From PVC group bacterium (GTDB lineage Bacteria; Verrucomicrobiota; Kiritimatiellia; CAIKKV01; PXCX01), in the NCBI GenBank assembly GCA_003565195.1, contig PXCX01000170.1:1-9710 (forward strand): a stretch of DNA of 9,710 bases. Reading direction: 5' to 3'. Position numbers and translations under genes: made by a program. This document shows positions 1 through 5,896 of the stretch, one piece after another. The notes under the pieces are model-generated. The model was not told the DNA's origin. It saw only the letters and a list, made by a program, of their open reading frames with translations, and made no database searches. Each line of letters opens with the position of its first letter. The stretch's first letter is position 1.

Positions 1-36
1 ACGCTAAACTAAATTGCGGCTGACGCCGCATTCTTA

Positions 37-60
37 ATCCGCGTTATCCGCGTTATCCGT
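37..60 (+). repeat. 9-bp tandem repeat ATCCGCGTT, 2.7 units
   Basis: Two perfect ATCCGCGTT units (37-45, 46-54) are followed by a partial unit ATCCGT (55-60) and then AGCT. The reverse complement of 37-65 matches 3641-3669 at about 25 of 29 positions by eye, so the tandem is a shared module of the dispersed repeat rather than a local slippage product. Confidence 0.8.
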
Positions 61-227
61 AGCTAATTTTCTTTGCTAAATCCGTCCCCATCCGTAGTTC
101 CCGTAGCTCCTCTTAATTTCTGCTTTTTCTTTCCCTTTCTGTATATTCTGTGTATTCTGTGGTTCAATTCTTCCATTTCCGCTTTGCTTCTTGATTTCTT
201 CTTAATTTCATATTTTTTGCTTCTTTG

Positions 228-247
228 GGGCGGGCCAGGTCCCGCCC
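228..247. repeat. GGGCGGG/CCCGCCC hairpin module of the dispersed repeat
   Basis: A perfect 7-bp stem (228-234 with 241-247) encloses a 6-base loop CCAGGT. The same hairpin occurs at 3581-3600 on the other strand, and an imperfect version (GGGCGGT stem) at about 1700-1719. No T-run follows it in the direction of transcription, so it is better read as a repeat core than as an intrinsic terminator. Confidence 0.75.
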
Positions 248-259
248 TTAACAGCGGCG

Positions 260-278
260 CCTGCCTACCGCAGGCAGG
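260..278. repeat. 19-bp palindromic insertion inside repeat copy 1
   Basis: CCTGCCT (260-266) pairs perfectly with AGGCAGG (272-278) around the loop ACCGC. In the otherwise near-identical copy 3 this 19-bp unit is absent and the flanking sequences join directly (around 3567-3568). It therefore looks like a discrete insertion of a small palindrome into the larger repeat. Confidence 0.7.
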
Positions 279-338
279 CCAGGTCGCCGCAGTCCACAGC
301 GGCTTCGCCGCAATTTTCGGAAATTCAGCGTTTTCCCC

Positions 339-1676
339 ATGTCTTCCCTTGCCATATTCCTGATTCTGGCCGCCTGCGCCGTGGCTTTGTACAACTGGCG
401 TTGGGGTGTTTTTGCGGCGATTACGATTGCCCTGATTCAGGATCCCTTGCGCAAGTTAATGCCCGGTACGCCGGGATTGATGGCCATGGCATCAGTGCCT
501 GTCTGGTTGGCAATGATATTAGGCGTCTTGACCATTGGTGAATTGAGTGTCAAGCGTTTTTTTAATCAATTCCCCAAGCTGGGCCGCGGCATGAATTGGT
601 TCGGTTTATACTTGATCGTGCCGGCCTTCCTGTCGGCAACTTACGGACGCAATACCTGGCAAATTACGATCCTGGGCGCCATGATCTATTTTTTGGTGTT
701 TATGACGTTATGTTCCGGGTGGTGTTTTGCTGTTGCCGAAAAAAACCGGATCAATGTCTTGTCGTTCTACGCGATTGGCGCTTCGATCATGTTGATCGGC
801 GGTCCCCTGCAATATCTGGGATGGAACACCCAGTATGCCGTCATCGGCACCGAAGTCATGGGCTTTACGTGGGTGACCCACCGCTCCACGGCAGCTATTT
901 ACATGATTGCCGGTCTGTTTCGCAGCCCGGACGTCATGGGCTGGCATGCCGCGATGGTATTCATGATCGCGGTATTGATGGCCTCGCGCTCGCGGGGGGC
1001 CATGCGAATTTTCTGGATCGTGATCGCCATCTGGGGCGGCGTGAACATCTGGTTGTGCGGCCGGCGCAAGATGATTTCGATGCTTCCGATATTCATGGGG
1101 TGTCATCTGTTGTTGGTCGTACGGTTCAGGGAAGCGCAACGCTGGGCCATTACGGTCGGCGTTATTCTGCTGGTCACCGGCGTCGGCTGGCATGTGGTCA
1201 CGTCCTATGTGTATGTGGAAGGCGCGGAAACGTTTTACATATCCGCTTTTCATCAAGCGGAAGGTTCGCTACGCCGGCATGGCGTGCGATCGGTTTTTAC
1301 GACCATTCGCCAGGCCGGATTTCTGGGTTATGGCATGGGCATGGGACAACAGGGGACTCATCATATCGACGCCGATAAACCCAGGCTGTGGCAGGAAAGC
1401 GGACCTTCCATGCTGGCGGCGGAATTGGGCGTGCCCGGTATGGCGCTGTTCCTGGTCGTGCTGGTATATCTTGGGCTTACCGCTTATCACGTCATGTGCT
1501 ATACTGCCCGCGATGAAACGTTTTTTATCGGTGCGGGCATTGCATCCATTCTAATCGCCAACCTAACGTCCGGGATCGTGTCAGGCCAAATATTCGGCGA
1601 TCCGTTTGTTGCCATTCTACTGGCTCTCATGGCCGGCATGCTGTTATCGGGGGTAAGGATTAAAGGAAGCGCTTGA
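339..1676 (+). CDS. O-antigen polymerase/ligase-like polytopic membrane protein
   Basis: A 445-residue, very hydrophobic inner-membrane protein with about ten or more predicted helices. It resembles the Wzy/WaaL superfamily, which polymerises lipid-linked repeat units or transfers glycan to an acceptor on the periplasmic side. A larger soluble loop lies at about residues 287-355 and contains the glycine-rich GYGMGMGQQGTHH (330-342). It is followed by WQESGPSMLAAELGVPGM (351-368), which fits the ExG-x-PG pattern common after the catalytic loop in this superfamily. A charged GRRKM segment (241-245) and FRSPDVMGWHAA (194-205) are further landmarks I cannot assign to a residue role. The ATG at 339 begins a plausible first helix, but no Shine-Dalgarno precedes it; repeat DNA reaches to the start. 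The stop abuts repeat copy 2. Polymerase versus ligase cannot be settled from sequence because the family diverges strongly. Confidence 0.8.
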   Translation: MSSLAIFLILAACAVALYNWRWGVFAAITIALIQDPLRKLMPGTPGLMAMASVPVWLAMILGVLTIGELSVKRFFNQFPKLGRGMNWFGLYLIVPAFLSATYGRNTWQITILGAMIYFLVFMTLCSGWCFAVAEKNRINVLSFYAIGASIMLIGGPLQYLGWNTQYAVIGTEVMGFTWVTHRSTAAIYMIAGLFRSPDVMGWHAAMVFMIAVLMASRSRGAMRIFWIVIAIWGGVNIWLCGRRKMISMLPIFMGCHLLLVVRFREAQRWAITVGVILLVTGVGWHVVTSYVYVEGAETFYISAFHQAEGSLRRHGVRSVFTTIRQAGFLGYGMGMGQQGTHHIDADKPRLWQESGPSMLAAELGVPGMALFLVVLVYLGLTAYHVMCYTARDETFFIGAGIASILIANLTSGIVSGQIFGDPFVAILLALMAGMLLSGVRIKGSA

Positions 1677-1791
1677 ATTTGCGGCGCAGCCGCTGTCAAG
1701 GGCGGTACCTGGCCCGCCCCAAAGAAGAAAATCAGAAATTGAACCACAGAACACACAGAATACACAGAACGGGAGAAAGGGAAGCGCAAAA
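1677..1791. repeat. Dispersed mosaic repeat, copy 2 (fills the whole gap)
   Basis: The 115-bp spacer is almost entirely repeat. It starts with TTTGCGGCGCAGCCGCTGT, continues with a degenerate GGGCGG/CCGCCC hairpin and an A-rich stretch, and then carries a CACAGAACACACAGAATACA block (1746-1765). That block is the reverse complement of the one at about 133-172 in copy 1. Compared with copy 3 (3531-3600) the middle segment between two GCCGCTGT words is missing, as expected from a deletion between 8-bp direct repeats. The purine-rich right end supplies the probable ribosome binding site of the next gene. Confidence 0.8.
1776..1782 (+). promoter_or_regulatory. Probable ribosome binding site for the TTG-started GT4 gene
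   Basis: AAAGGGA lies 9 bases before the TTG at 1792 and is the best Shine-Dalgarno-like purine run in this spacer. It supports the TTG start, since the first in-frame ATG is at residue 39 and would remove the first Rossmann strand. The run lies within repeat copy 2, so the repeat may provide the initiation signal. Confidence 0.45.
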
Positions 1792-2919
1792 TTGCAAAGA
1801 ATACTGGTCAACGCGTTATCGGCAACCAATCAGAGTGGCGCGCATGTGCTGCTCGGGCATCTCGACGGTTTGATCGATCCGGCGTTTGAACACGGTCGCT
1901 TTACGATGCTTTGCCGCCCCGGCATGACGGCGTTTCGCGAACGCCTTGGAGACCGGGTCGATTGGCTGCATGCGCCGGAGCACACCACCCATTGGTTGTA
2001 TCGCGCAATCTGGGAACGCCGGCATCTTGGGCGAATATGCCGTCGCATCAATGCCCGCTTGTATTTTACCCCCAGCGGCATCGCGGCGCCGGGTCTGCGA
2101 GTCCCGCAAATCGTTTTCTGCCAGAATCCCTGGGCTTTAACCTCTGCCGCGCGACGGCGTCGCGATGCCTTCAAGGCATGGTTGCAGCGCCGCGCCTACC
2201 GACAAGCCATGCACCAAGCCGAAGTGATGGTCTTTAATTCCCGATATATGCAGGAAATCTACCGCCGCAACGCCGGTTTTACCGAAAAGCAGGGCTTGAT
2301 AGTGTATCAGGCACCGGATGATGCAACCCATGAGCGGGCAAACGCCGCGCGAAACGGTAAACGGATGCGCGGTCAAATCCTGTGCGTCTCTGCTATGGGC
2401 CGTCATAAAAACGTCGAAACCGTGATTCAAGCATTGTATCGCCTGCGGTCATACGGTCATCCCGAAGCAACCCTGGTGATCGTCGGCGGCTGGCCGGACA
2501 GCACATATGAAAAACAAATCCGGCAGTTAACCCAAAAGCTTAAACTCGACGATCATGTCCGGTTTACCGGTTTCGTGTCACGTGACGACCTCGACCGCTT
2601 GTACGCGGAATCGCAAGCGTTTTGCCTGATGAGCAAATGCGAATCGTTCGGCATCCCGGCTATCGAAGCCCAATTGTTCGGTACCCCGGTGATCAGCTCC
2701 AACGTTTGTGCCATCCCGGAAATATGCGGCCCCGGCGGACGCTACCGCGATCCGGATGACGTGGCCGGCGTCACCGACACGCTTGACGAGTTGCTGGCCA
2801 ATCCCGCGCTCTGGCAGCAGGTTTCGCAGCAAGCCCGCGAAAACGCGCAACGTTTCGTATGGGAAAAGGTTACCCGGCCGTTACGGGAAGTGGTTGCACA
2901 AAAGCTGAACAACTGGTAA
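1792..2919 (+). CDS. GT4-family glycosyltransferase (GT-B fold)
   Basis: A 375-residue cytoplasmic or membrane-associated retaining glycosyltransferase that would add a sugar from a nucleotide donor to the growing lipid-linked glycan. The N-terminal domain opens with RILVNALSATNQSGAHVLL (3-21), a first strand plus the acceptor-side loop seen in the family. The C-terminal donor domain starts with ILCVSAMGRHKN (196-207). It carries the EX7E motif as ESFGIPAIE (E284 and E292), followed by GTPVISSNVCAIPE (297-310). Length is normal for GT4. The TTG start is chosen because it preserves the first beta strand and has AAAGGGA upstream; the next in-frame ATG would truncate the fold. It is flanked by an O-antigen polymerase-like gene and a WcaF-like gene, fitting a polysaccharide operon. 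Donor and acceptor cannot be told from sequence. Confidence 0.9.
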   Translation: MQRILVNALSATNQSGAHVLLGHLDGLIDPAFEHGRFTMLCRPGMTAFRERLGDRVDWLHAPEHTTHWLYRAIWERRHLGRICRRINARLYFTPSGIAAPGLRVPQIVFCQNPWALTSAARRRRDAFKAWLQRRAYRQAMHQAEVMVFNSRYMQEIYRRNAGFTEKQGLIVYQAPDDATHERANAARNGKRMRGQILCVSAMGRHKNVETVIQALYRLRSYGHPEATLVIVGGWPDSTYEKQIRQLTQKLKLDDHVRFTGFVSRDDLDRLYAESQAFCLMSKCESFGIPAIEAQLFGTPVISSNVCAIPEICGPGGRYRDPDDVAGVTDTLDELLANPALWQQVSQQARENAQRFVWEKVTRPLREVVAQKLNNW

Positions 2920-2962
2920 CCGTTCAGCATTTCAGTATTTCAGCTTTTTCTTTGTTTTCCCC
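2920..2962. repeat. Short spacer with three period-8 TTCAGNNT units
   Basis: TTCAGCAT (2923-2930), TTCAGTAT (2931-2938) and TTCAGCTT (2939-2946) form a degenerate 8-bp tandem. A T/C-rich tail then runs into GTTTTCCCC directly before the ATG at 2963. The TTCAG and GTTTTCCCC words also sit in front of the first gene (324-338), so the spacer appears to be a fragment of the same repeat family. No Shine-Dalgarno is present. Confidence 0.6.
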
Positions 2963-3514
2963 ATGTCATTTATCCGTACCGATCGCAAATCCTGTCCCAG
3001 TCCGCATTCCTTCGGCAATAAGGTCGCGCGGCTGGCCTGGCGGTTGTGCTGGTTGCTTTTCTTCCGCCCCTCGCCAACCTTTTGGCATGGCGGACGCCGC
3101 TTGCTGCTGCGTCTGTTCGGCGCGCGTTTGGGCAAAGGCGTCCAAGTCATGCCGTCGGCAACCATTTGGGCGCCATGGAATCTGTCAATGGGGGATTATG
3201 CAACCGTCAGTCATGGTGTCGATCTGTATAATGTCGACCGGATCGATATCGGCGCGCACGCCACCATCAGTCAGCGGTCATTTTTGTGCACCGCAACCCA
3301 TGACGTCGATCATCCCAATATGCCGCTGGTGACCGCGCCGATCCGGATCGGCGACGGCGCCTGGATCGCCGCGGAAGCTTATATTCACCCCGGGGTTACC
3401 ATCGGCGCCGATGCCGTCGCCGGGGTACGCGCCGTGGTCTTGAAGGATGTGCCCGCCCGCCATATCGTCGCCGGCAACCCGGCCAGGCAAATCGGCGAAC
3501 GATTTAAAGCCTAA
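2963..3514 (+). CDS. WcaF-like hexapeptide-repeat O-acyltransferase
   Basis: A 183-residue left-handed beta-helix acyltransferase, likely an O-acetyltransferase that decorates a sugar of the repeat unit from acetyl-CoA in the cytoplasm. An amphipathic, aromatic-rich N-terminal segment (about 20-55) precedes hexapeptide rungs from about residue 57 (LGKGVQVMPSATI) to 152. The likely catalytic histidine is H113 in CTATHDVDHPNMPL (109-122). The final rungs IGDGAWIAAEAYIHPGVTIG (129-148) and the tail VPARHIVAGNPARQIG (163-178) are typical of the colanic-acid WcaF/maltose-acetyltransferase group. Length matches that family. The ATG at 2963 lacks a Shine-Dalgarno and lies in the same 14-bp context as the start of the first gene. 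The acceptor sugar, and acetyl versus another acyl donor, are not determinable here. Confidence 0.9.
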   Translation: MSFIRTDRKSCPSPHSFGNKVARLAWRLCWLLFFRPSPTFWHGGRRLLLRLFGARLGKGVQVMPSATIWAPWNLSMGDYATVSHGVDLYNVDRIDIGAHATISQRSFLCTATHDVDHPNMPLVTAPIRIGDGAWIAAEAYIHPGVTIGADAVAGVRAVVLKDVPARHIVAGNPARQIGERFKA

Positions 3515-3530
3515 ACGGAAACACTGAAAC

Positions 3531-3669
3531 AATTGCGGCGATAGCCGCTGTGGAGTGCGGCGACCTGGCGCCGCTGTTAAGGGCGGGACCTGGCCCGCCC
3601 AAAAAAAAACAGAAAGCTAAAAAGCTAAGATTAAGAAGCGAGCTACGGATACCGCGGATTGCGCGGATG
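3531..3669. repeat. Dispersed mosaic repeat, copy 3 (fullest uninterrupted version)
   Basis: It starts with AATTGCGGCGATAGCCGCTG and continues through two GCCGCTGT words (3544-3551 and 3570-3577). A GGGCGGG/CCCGCCC hairpin follows (3581-3587 with 3594-3600), then nine A residues, AGCTAA words and ACGGATACCGCGGATTGCG (3645-3663). It matches the reverse complement of copy 1 (225-317 and 37-65) in the same module order, lacking the 19-bp palindrome and the CACAGAA block. It begins 16 bp after the stop of the acyltransferase gene. Confidence 0.8.
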
Positions 3670-3724
3670 AAGACATAAATCTTGAAATGTGGGTCGCGTC
3701 GGGTGTCGGGTACTAAAACCTAGT

Positions 3725-3773
3725 CCTGTTGCCGTTCGTCTGCCTGCGGAGGACATGTAGACGCGGCAACAGG
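3725..3773. other. Strong two-part hairpin in the non-coding stretch
   Basis: CCTGTTGCCG (3725-3734) pairs perfectly with CGGCAACAGG (3764-3773). After a 2-base bulge, CGTCT (3737-3741) pairs with AGACG (3759-3763), giving 15 bp around a 17-base loop that contains GGAGGA. No T-run follows on the + strand. Function unknown: a structured RNA, a transposon-end remnant or an intergenic palindromic repeat are all possible. Confidence 0.6.
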
Positions 3774-3903
3774 TCGAAGTCCTCATCGGTTGCCATATCC
3801 AACGTTCGCAAAAGATTAGGGAGTTTTCGTCACGTCCTGATTTCTGCCTCTGACTTGCGGACGAAGACCTTAGACCATGGACCCCTCGACCCTGCCGACA
3901 CCC

Positions 3904-3930
3904 GTCGATTCCGTCGATCCTGTCGATTGG
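3904..3930 (+). repeat. 9-bp tandem GTCGATNNN, three units
   Basis: GTCGATTCC (3904-3912), GTCGATCCT (3913-3921) and GTCGATTGG (3922-3930) share a GTCGAT core with period 9. GTCGAC units with period 10 occur at 5740-5759, so this is a second short-repeat theme of the non-coding DNA here. Confidence 0.6.
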
Positions 3931-4070
3931 AGACTGAAGTCTGGGAAAAGATTGAAGACAATCCGTACGTAGTTCGATTCCCGTCAATACGCATCGATTG
4001 CGCTCGATGACCGATCCATATTCTACCTTGGACTTGGTCTTATGACAGGCCAAGCCCACCTGAAAACATC

Positions 4071-4907
4071 ATGTCCATGATCAAGGTTCCCATCTCCGCC
4101 GTTATCCTCTGCCATAACGAATCCGCAAACTTGCCGCGGTGCATCGCCGCCGCGCAAGGTTGCGCCGAGATCGTGGTTGTGGACGACGGTAGTACCGACG
4201 GCAGTCGGGAGGTGGCTGCCAAGGCCGGCGCACGCGTGGTGGACCATCGCTTCACGTCGTTTGCGGATCAACGCAATTGGGCGCTCGATTCCGCCGGCCT
4301 GCAATGCGAATGGACCCTGCATCTGGATGCCGATGAGGTCGTGACGCCGGAGGTTTTGCTGGAGATTCAACGGAATTTGGCAGTTCTGCGCCGTGATCAA
4401 GTCGGCTATCTCGCCCGCAAAATCATGCTGGACAATCGTTGGCTGCGATTCAGCGCCGATTATCCGGTTTATGTACCCCGTTTGGTCCACCGTCGGGGAC
4501 CGCGTTTCATCATGCGCGGACACGGGGATATCGTCGATGCGCCCGCGGAAGCCGCCGTTTTTTTGATGGAACCCCTGTTGCATTACGCGTTTTCGAAAGG
4601 CTGGGCGGAATGGCGGGAACGCCATCATCGCTATGCCGCGGCTGAAGCGCAAAGGATTCTGAAGGGATTCCCTGCATTTCATCTGCATGATTTACTCTCG
4701 CGAAACCGTGCCCGCCGACGCAACGCCCTGCGCGCGCTCTCGTTCCGGCTGCCCGGCCGCCCCGGCTTACGCTTTCTTTACGCCTACCTGCTGCGCATGG
4801 GATTCCGTGACGGCCGTCCCGGATACAAGTTCGCCCGCGCAATGGCCGAATATGAACGTATGATCAACCGGGAAATCCAGCGACAATTGAAGCGTACATC
4901 CCCATGA
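4071..4907 (+). CDS. GT2-family glycosyltransferase, WaaE/KdtX-like
   Basis: A 278-residue inverting GT-A glycosyltransferase acting on the cytoplasmic face. The N-terminal strand and loop SAVILCHNESANLPRCI (9-25) is followed by VVVDDGSTDGS (35-45), which binds the nucleotide. The metal-binding DXD is in LHLDADE (83-89; D86, D88). ADQRNWAL (65-72) and the pattern RKIMLDNRWLR are typical of the WaaE/KdtX subgroup, which adds beta-linked glucose to LPS core; here the role is probably in O-antigen or exopolysaccharide assembly. The basic C-terminal region (about 225-278) may contact the membrane. The start could be the ATG at 4071 or the one at 4077, neither with a clear Shine-Dalgarno. The stop overlaps the next start (ATGA, 4904-4907), implying translational coupling. 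The sugar specificity is not predictable. Confidence 0.9.
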   Translation: MSMIKVPISAVILCHNESANLPRCIAAAQGCAEIVVVDDGSTDGSREVAAKAGARVVDHRFTSFADQRNWALDSAGLQCEWTLHLDADEVVTPEVLLEIQRNLAVLRRDQVGYLARKIMLDNRWLRFSADYPVYVPRLVHRRGPRFIMRGHGDIVDAPAEAAVFLMEPLLHYAFSKGWAEWRERHHRYAAAEAQRILKGFPAFHLHDLLSRNRARRRNALRALSFRLPGRPGLRFLYAYLLRMGFRDGRPGYKFARAMAEYERMINREIQRQLKRTSP

Positions 4908-5695
4908 TAACCTTTTCCATCATCACTGTGGCACGTAATGCCGCGGACAGTATCAAGGATGCCCTCCACAGCGTAGCGGCCCAAACCGGACCATCGGTCG
5001 AACATATCCTGATCGATGGCGCCTCAACCGACGGAACCCTGTCGCAACTGACCGCCTATCGCGACCAGATGCAGACACGACCAGATCGTCGTGTCCGGCT
5101 GACGTCAGAACCCGATCAAGGAATATATGACGCGCTGAACAAAGGGATCGACCTGGCCACAGGCGATGTGATTGGGATTCTTCATGCCGATGACCGATAT
5201 GCCGCACCGAATGTGCTTTCCCTGGTAGGGTCCGTACTTGCCGAACAGGATACGGATGCGGTTTACGGCGACCTGGCCTATGTGGCCGGTGTATCACCAG
5301 TCCGGATTGTACGGTACTGGCGCAGCGGTGCGTACCGACCGCAACGCCTGAAGTACGGATGGATGCCGCCGCATCCAACACTTTTTGTAAAACGATCCCG
5401 GTACGCGCAGCTCAAGCGCAAGGACGGCACTGTTTTTGATCTATCCTTCAGCATAGCCGCTGATTACGATTTTATGCTGCGGTTACTGCAGGGCTTGAAC
5501 CTCAAACCCGCCTACCTGCCCGCCCTGCTGGTGAATATGCGGCTAGGCGGCGCCAGTAACCGAAACTTGAAAAATATACTGCGCAAAAGTCGCGAAGACT
5601 TGCGTGCCCTGCGAGCAAACCGGATTGGTGGCTTCCCCAGCCTGATAGCAAAGAATTTTCGCAAAATCCCGCAGTATTTGAATCGTCCCCTGTGA
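4904..5695 (+). CDS. GT2-family glycosyltransferase, WcaE-like
   Basis: A 263-residue GT-A enzyme with the signature of the colanic-acid WcaE-type group. It starts FSIITVARNAADSIKDAL (4-21) and continues with ILIDGASTDGT (35-45), the conserved SEPDQGIYDALNKG (68-81), the DXD-equivalent HADD (94-97), MPPHPTLFVKR (154-164) and SIAADYDFMLRL (183-194). All key positions seem intact and the length is usual. It would transfer one sugar to the lipid-linked intermediate in the cytoplasm. Its ATG overlaps the stop of the upstream GT2 by 4 bp, so the two are likely co-translated. The region behind the stop contains an imperfect inverted repeat (5698-5707 with 5731-5739) without a T-tract. Donor and linkage remain unknown. 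Confidence 0.9.
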   Translation: MITFSIITVARNAADSIKDALHSVAAQTGPSVEHILIDGASTDGTLSQLTAYRDQMQTRPDRRVRLTSEPDQGIYDALNKGIDLATGDVIGILHADDRYAAPNVLSLVGSVLAEQDTDAVYGDLAYVAGVSPVRIVRYWRSGAYRPQRLKYGWMPPHPTLFVKRSRYAQLKRKDGTVFDLSFSIAADYDFMLRLLQGLNLKPAYLPALLVNMRLGGASNRNLKNILRKSREDLRALRANRIGGFPSLIAKNFRKIPQYLNRPL

Positions 5696-5762
5696 CGCGG
5701 AAAGTGAAACTAGTCTCCCTTCAAATCTCGTCACTTCCGGTCGACCCCTGTCGACAACCCCG

Positions 5763-5788
5763 CCTGAAACCAAAGCCTGAAACCAAAG
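5763..5788 (+). repeat. Perfect 13-bp tandem duplication CCTGAAACCAAAG
   Basis: Two identical 13-bp units (5763-5775 and 5776-5788) lie head to tail and end one base before the -35-like hexamer of the gmd promoter candidate. They could be slippage products or an operator-like site; nothing decides between these. Confidence 0.85.
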
Positions 5789-5789
5789 C

Positions 5790-5817
5790 TTGTATTTACC
5801 CTCCAAGCTGATATGAT
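5790..5817 (+). promoter_or_regulatory. Sigma-70-type promoter candidate for gmd
   Basis: TTGTAT (5790-5795) and TATGAT (5812-5817) are separated by 16 bp, and each differs from the consensus hexamers by one or two bases. Transcription would begin near 5824, giving a leader of about 80 bases before the ATG at 5904. A 13-bp tandem duplication sits immediately upstream. It would allow gmd and the following gene to be expressed independently of the glycosyltransferases. Confidence 0.5.
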
Positions 5818-5890
5818 GGCGCCGGAACAACCGGTGTAATTGAATAACCCCAAAACCGCCGGATCAATTTATCCCGTCCCGATTTCATCG

Positions 5891-5896
5891 AAAGGA
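5891..5896 (+). promoter_or_regulatory. Shine-Dalgarno site of gmd
   Basis: AAAGGA ends 7 bases before the ATG at 5904. It is the clearest ribosome binding site in the window; most other starts here have none. Confidence 0.7.

Larger units (their letters stand above)
1..338. repeat. Non-coding leader filled by dispersed mosaic repeat, copy 1 (inverted relative to copies 2 and 3)
   Basis: I see no credible gene here; the open frame at 73-363 only translates repeat sequence. Reading left to right the stretch holds: a GCGGC/GCCGC hairpin (16-29); a 9-bp tandem (37-60); pyrimidine-rich DNA; a TTCTGTG/TATTCTG block (about 133-172) that reverse-complements the CACAGAA block at 1739-1770; a GGGCGGG/CCCGCCC hairpin (228-247); and GCGGC-rich modules to 317. 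The reverse complement of 225-317 matches 3531-3604 almost base for base apart from a 19-bp insertion. The same modules recur in the same order in the 1677-1791 and 3531-3669 gaps, on the opposite strand. The repeat-like sequence runs on to the ATG at 339 and no Shine-Dalgarno is visible. Origin unknown; it may be a family of non-autonomous elements. Confidence 0.8.
3670..4070. other. Non-coding stretch with decayed short repeats; no gene supported
   Basis: Open frames here (3729-4010 on + and 3643-4059 on -) translate to arginine-, serine- and cysteine-rich sequence without domain-like character, and I do not accept either. What can be seen is a strong hairpin at 3725-3773, a GTCGATNNN tandem at 3904-3930, and TCGACCCTGCCGACACCC (3886-3903), which resembles 5741-5760 upstream of gmd. 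The composition differs from the neighbouring genes. A promoter for the following glycosyltransferases may lie here, but I see no convincing -35/-10 pair. Confidence 0.55.

Noticed and set aside
73..363. 96-residue open frame on the + strand at the left end
   Set aside because: It translates pyrimidine-rich repeat modules into low-complexity Phe/Leu/Ser sequence, overlaps the real start at 339 and has no Shine-Dalgarno.
708..1256. Long minus-strand frames opposite the polymerase-like gene
   Set aside because: They are shadows of the real gene, with no motif and poor composition.
3581..3609. GC-rich hairpin followed by nine A, looking like an intrinsic terminator
   Set aside because: On the + strand the hairpin is followed by A, not T. 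On the - strand the T-run precedes the hairpin. Equivalent hairpins in the other copies lack a T-tract, so it is a repeat core.
1..3669. CRISPR-like array from the recurring GCGGC and CACAGAA units
   Set aside because: Units are not evenly spaced, spacers are not unique sequences of uniform length, copies are inverted, and no cas gene is present.
3643..4059. 138-residue minus-strand frame and 93-residue plus-strand frame (3729-4010)
   Set aside because: Both have composition typical of chance frames, contain the hairpin and tandem repeats, and show no recognisable motif.
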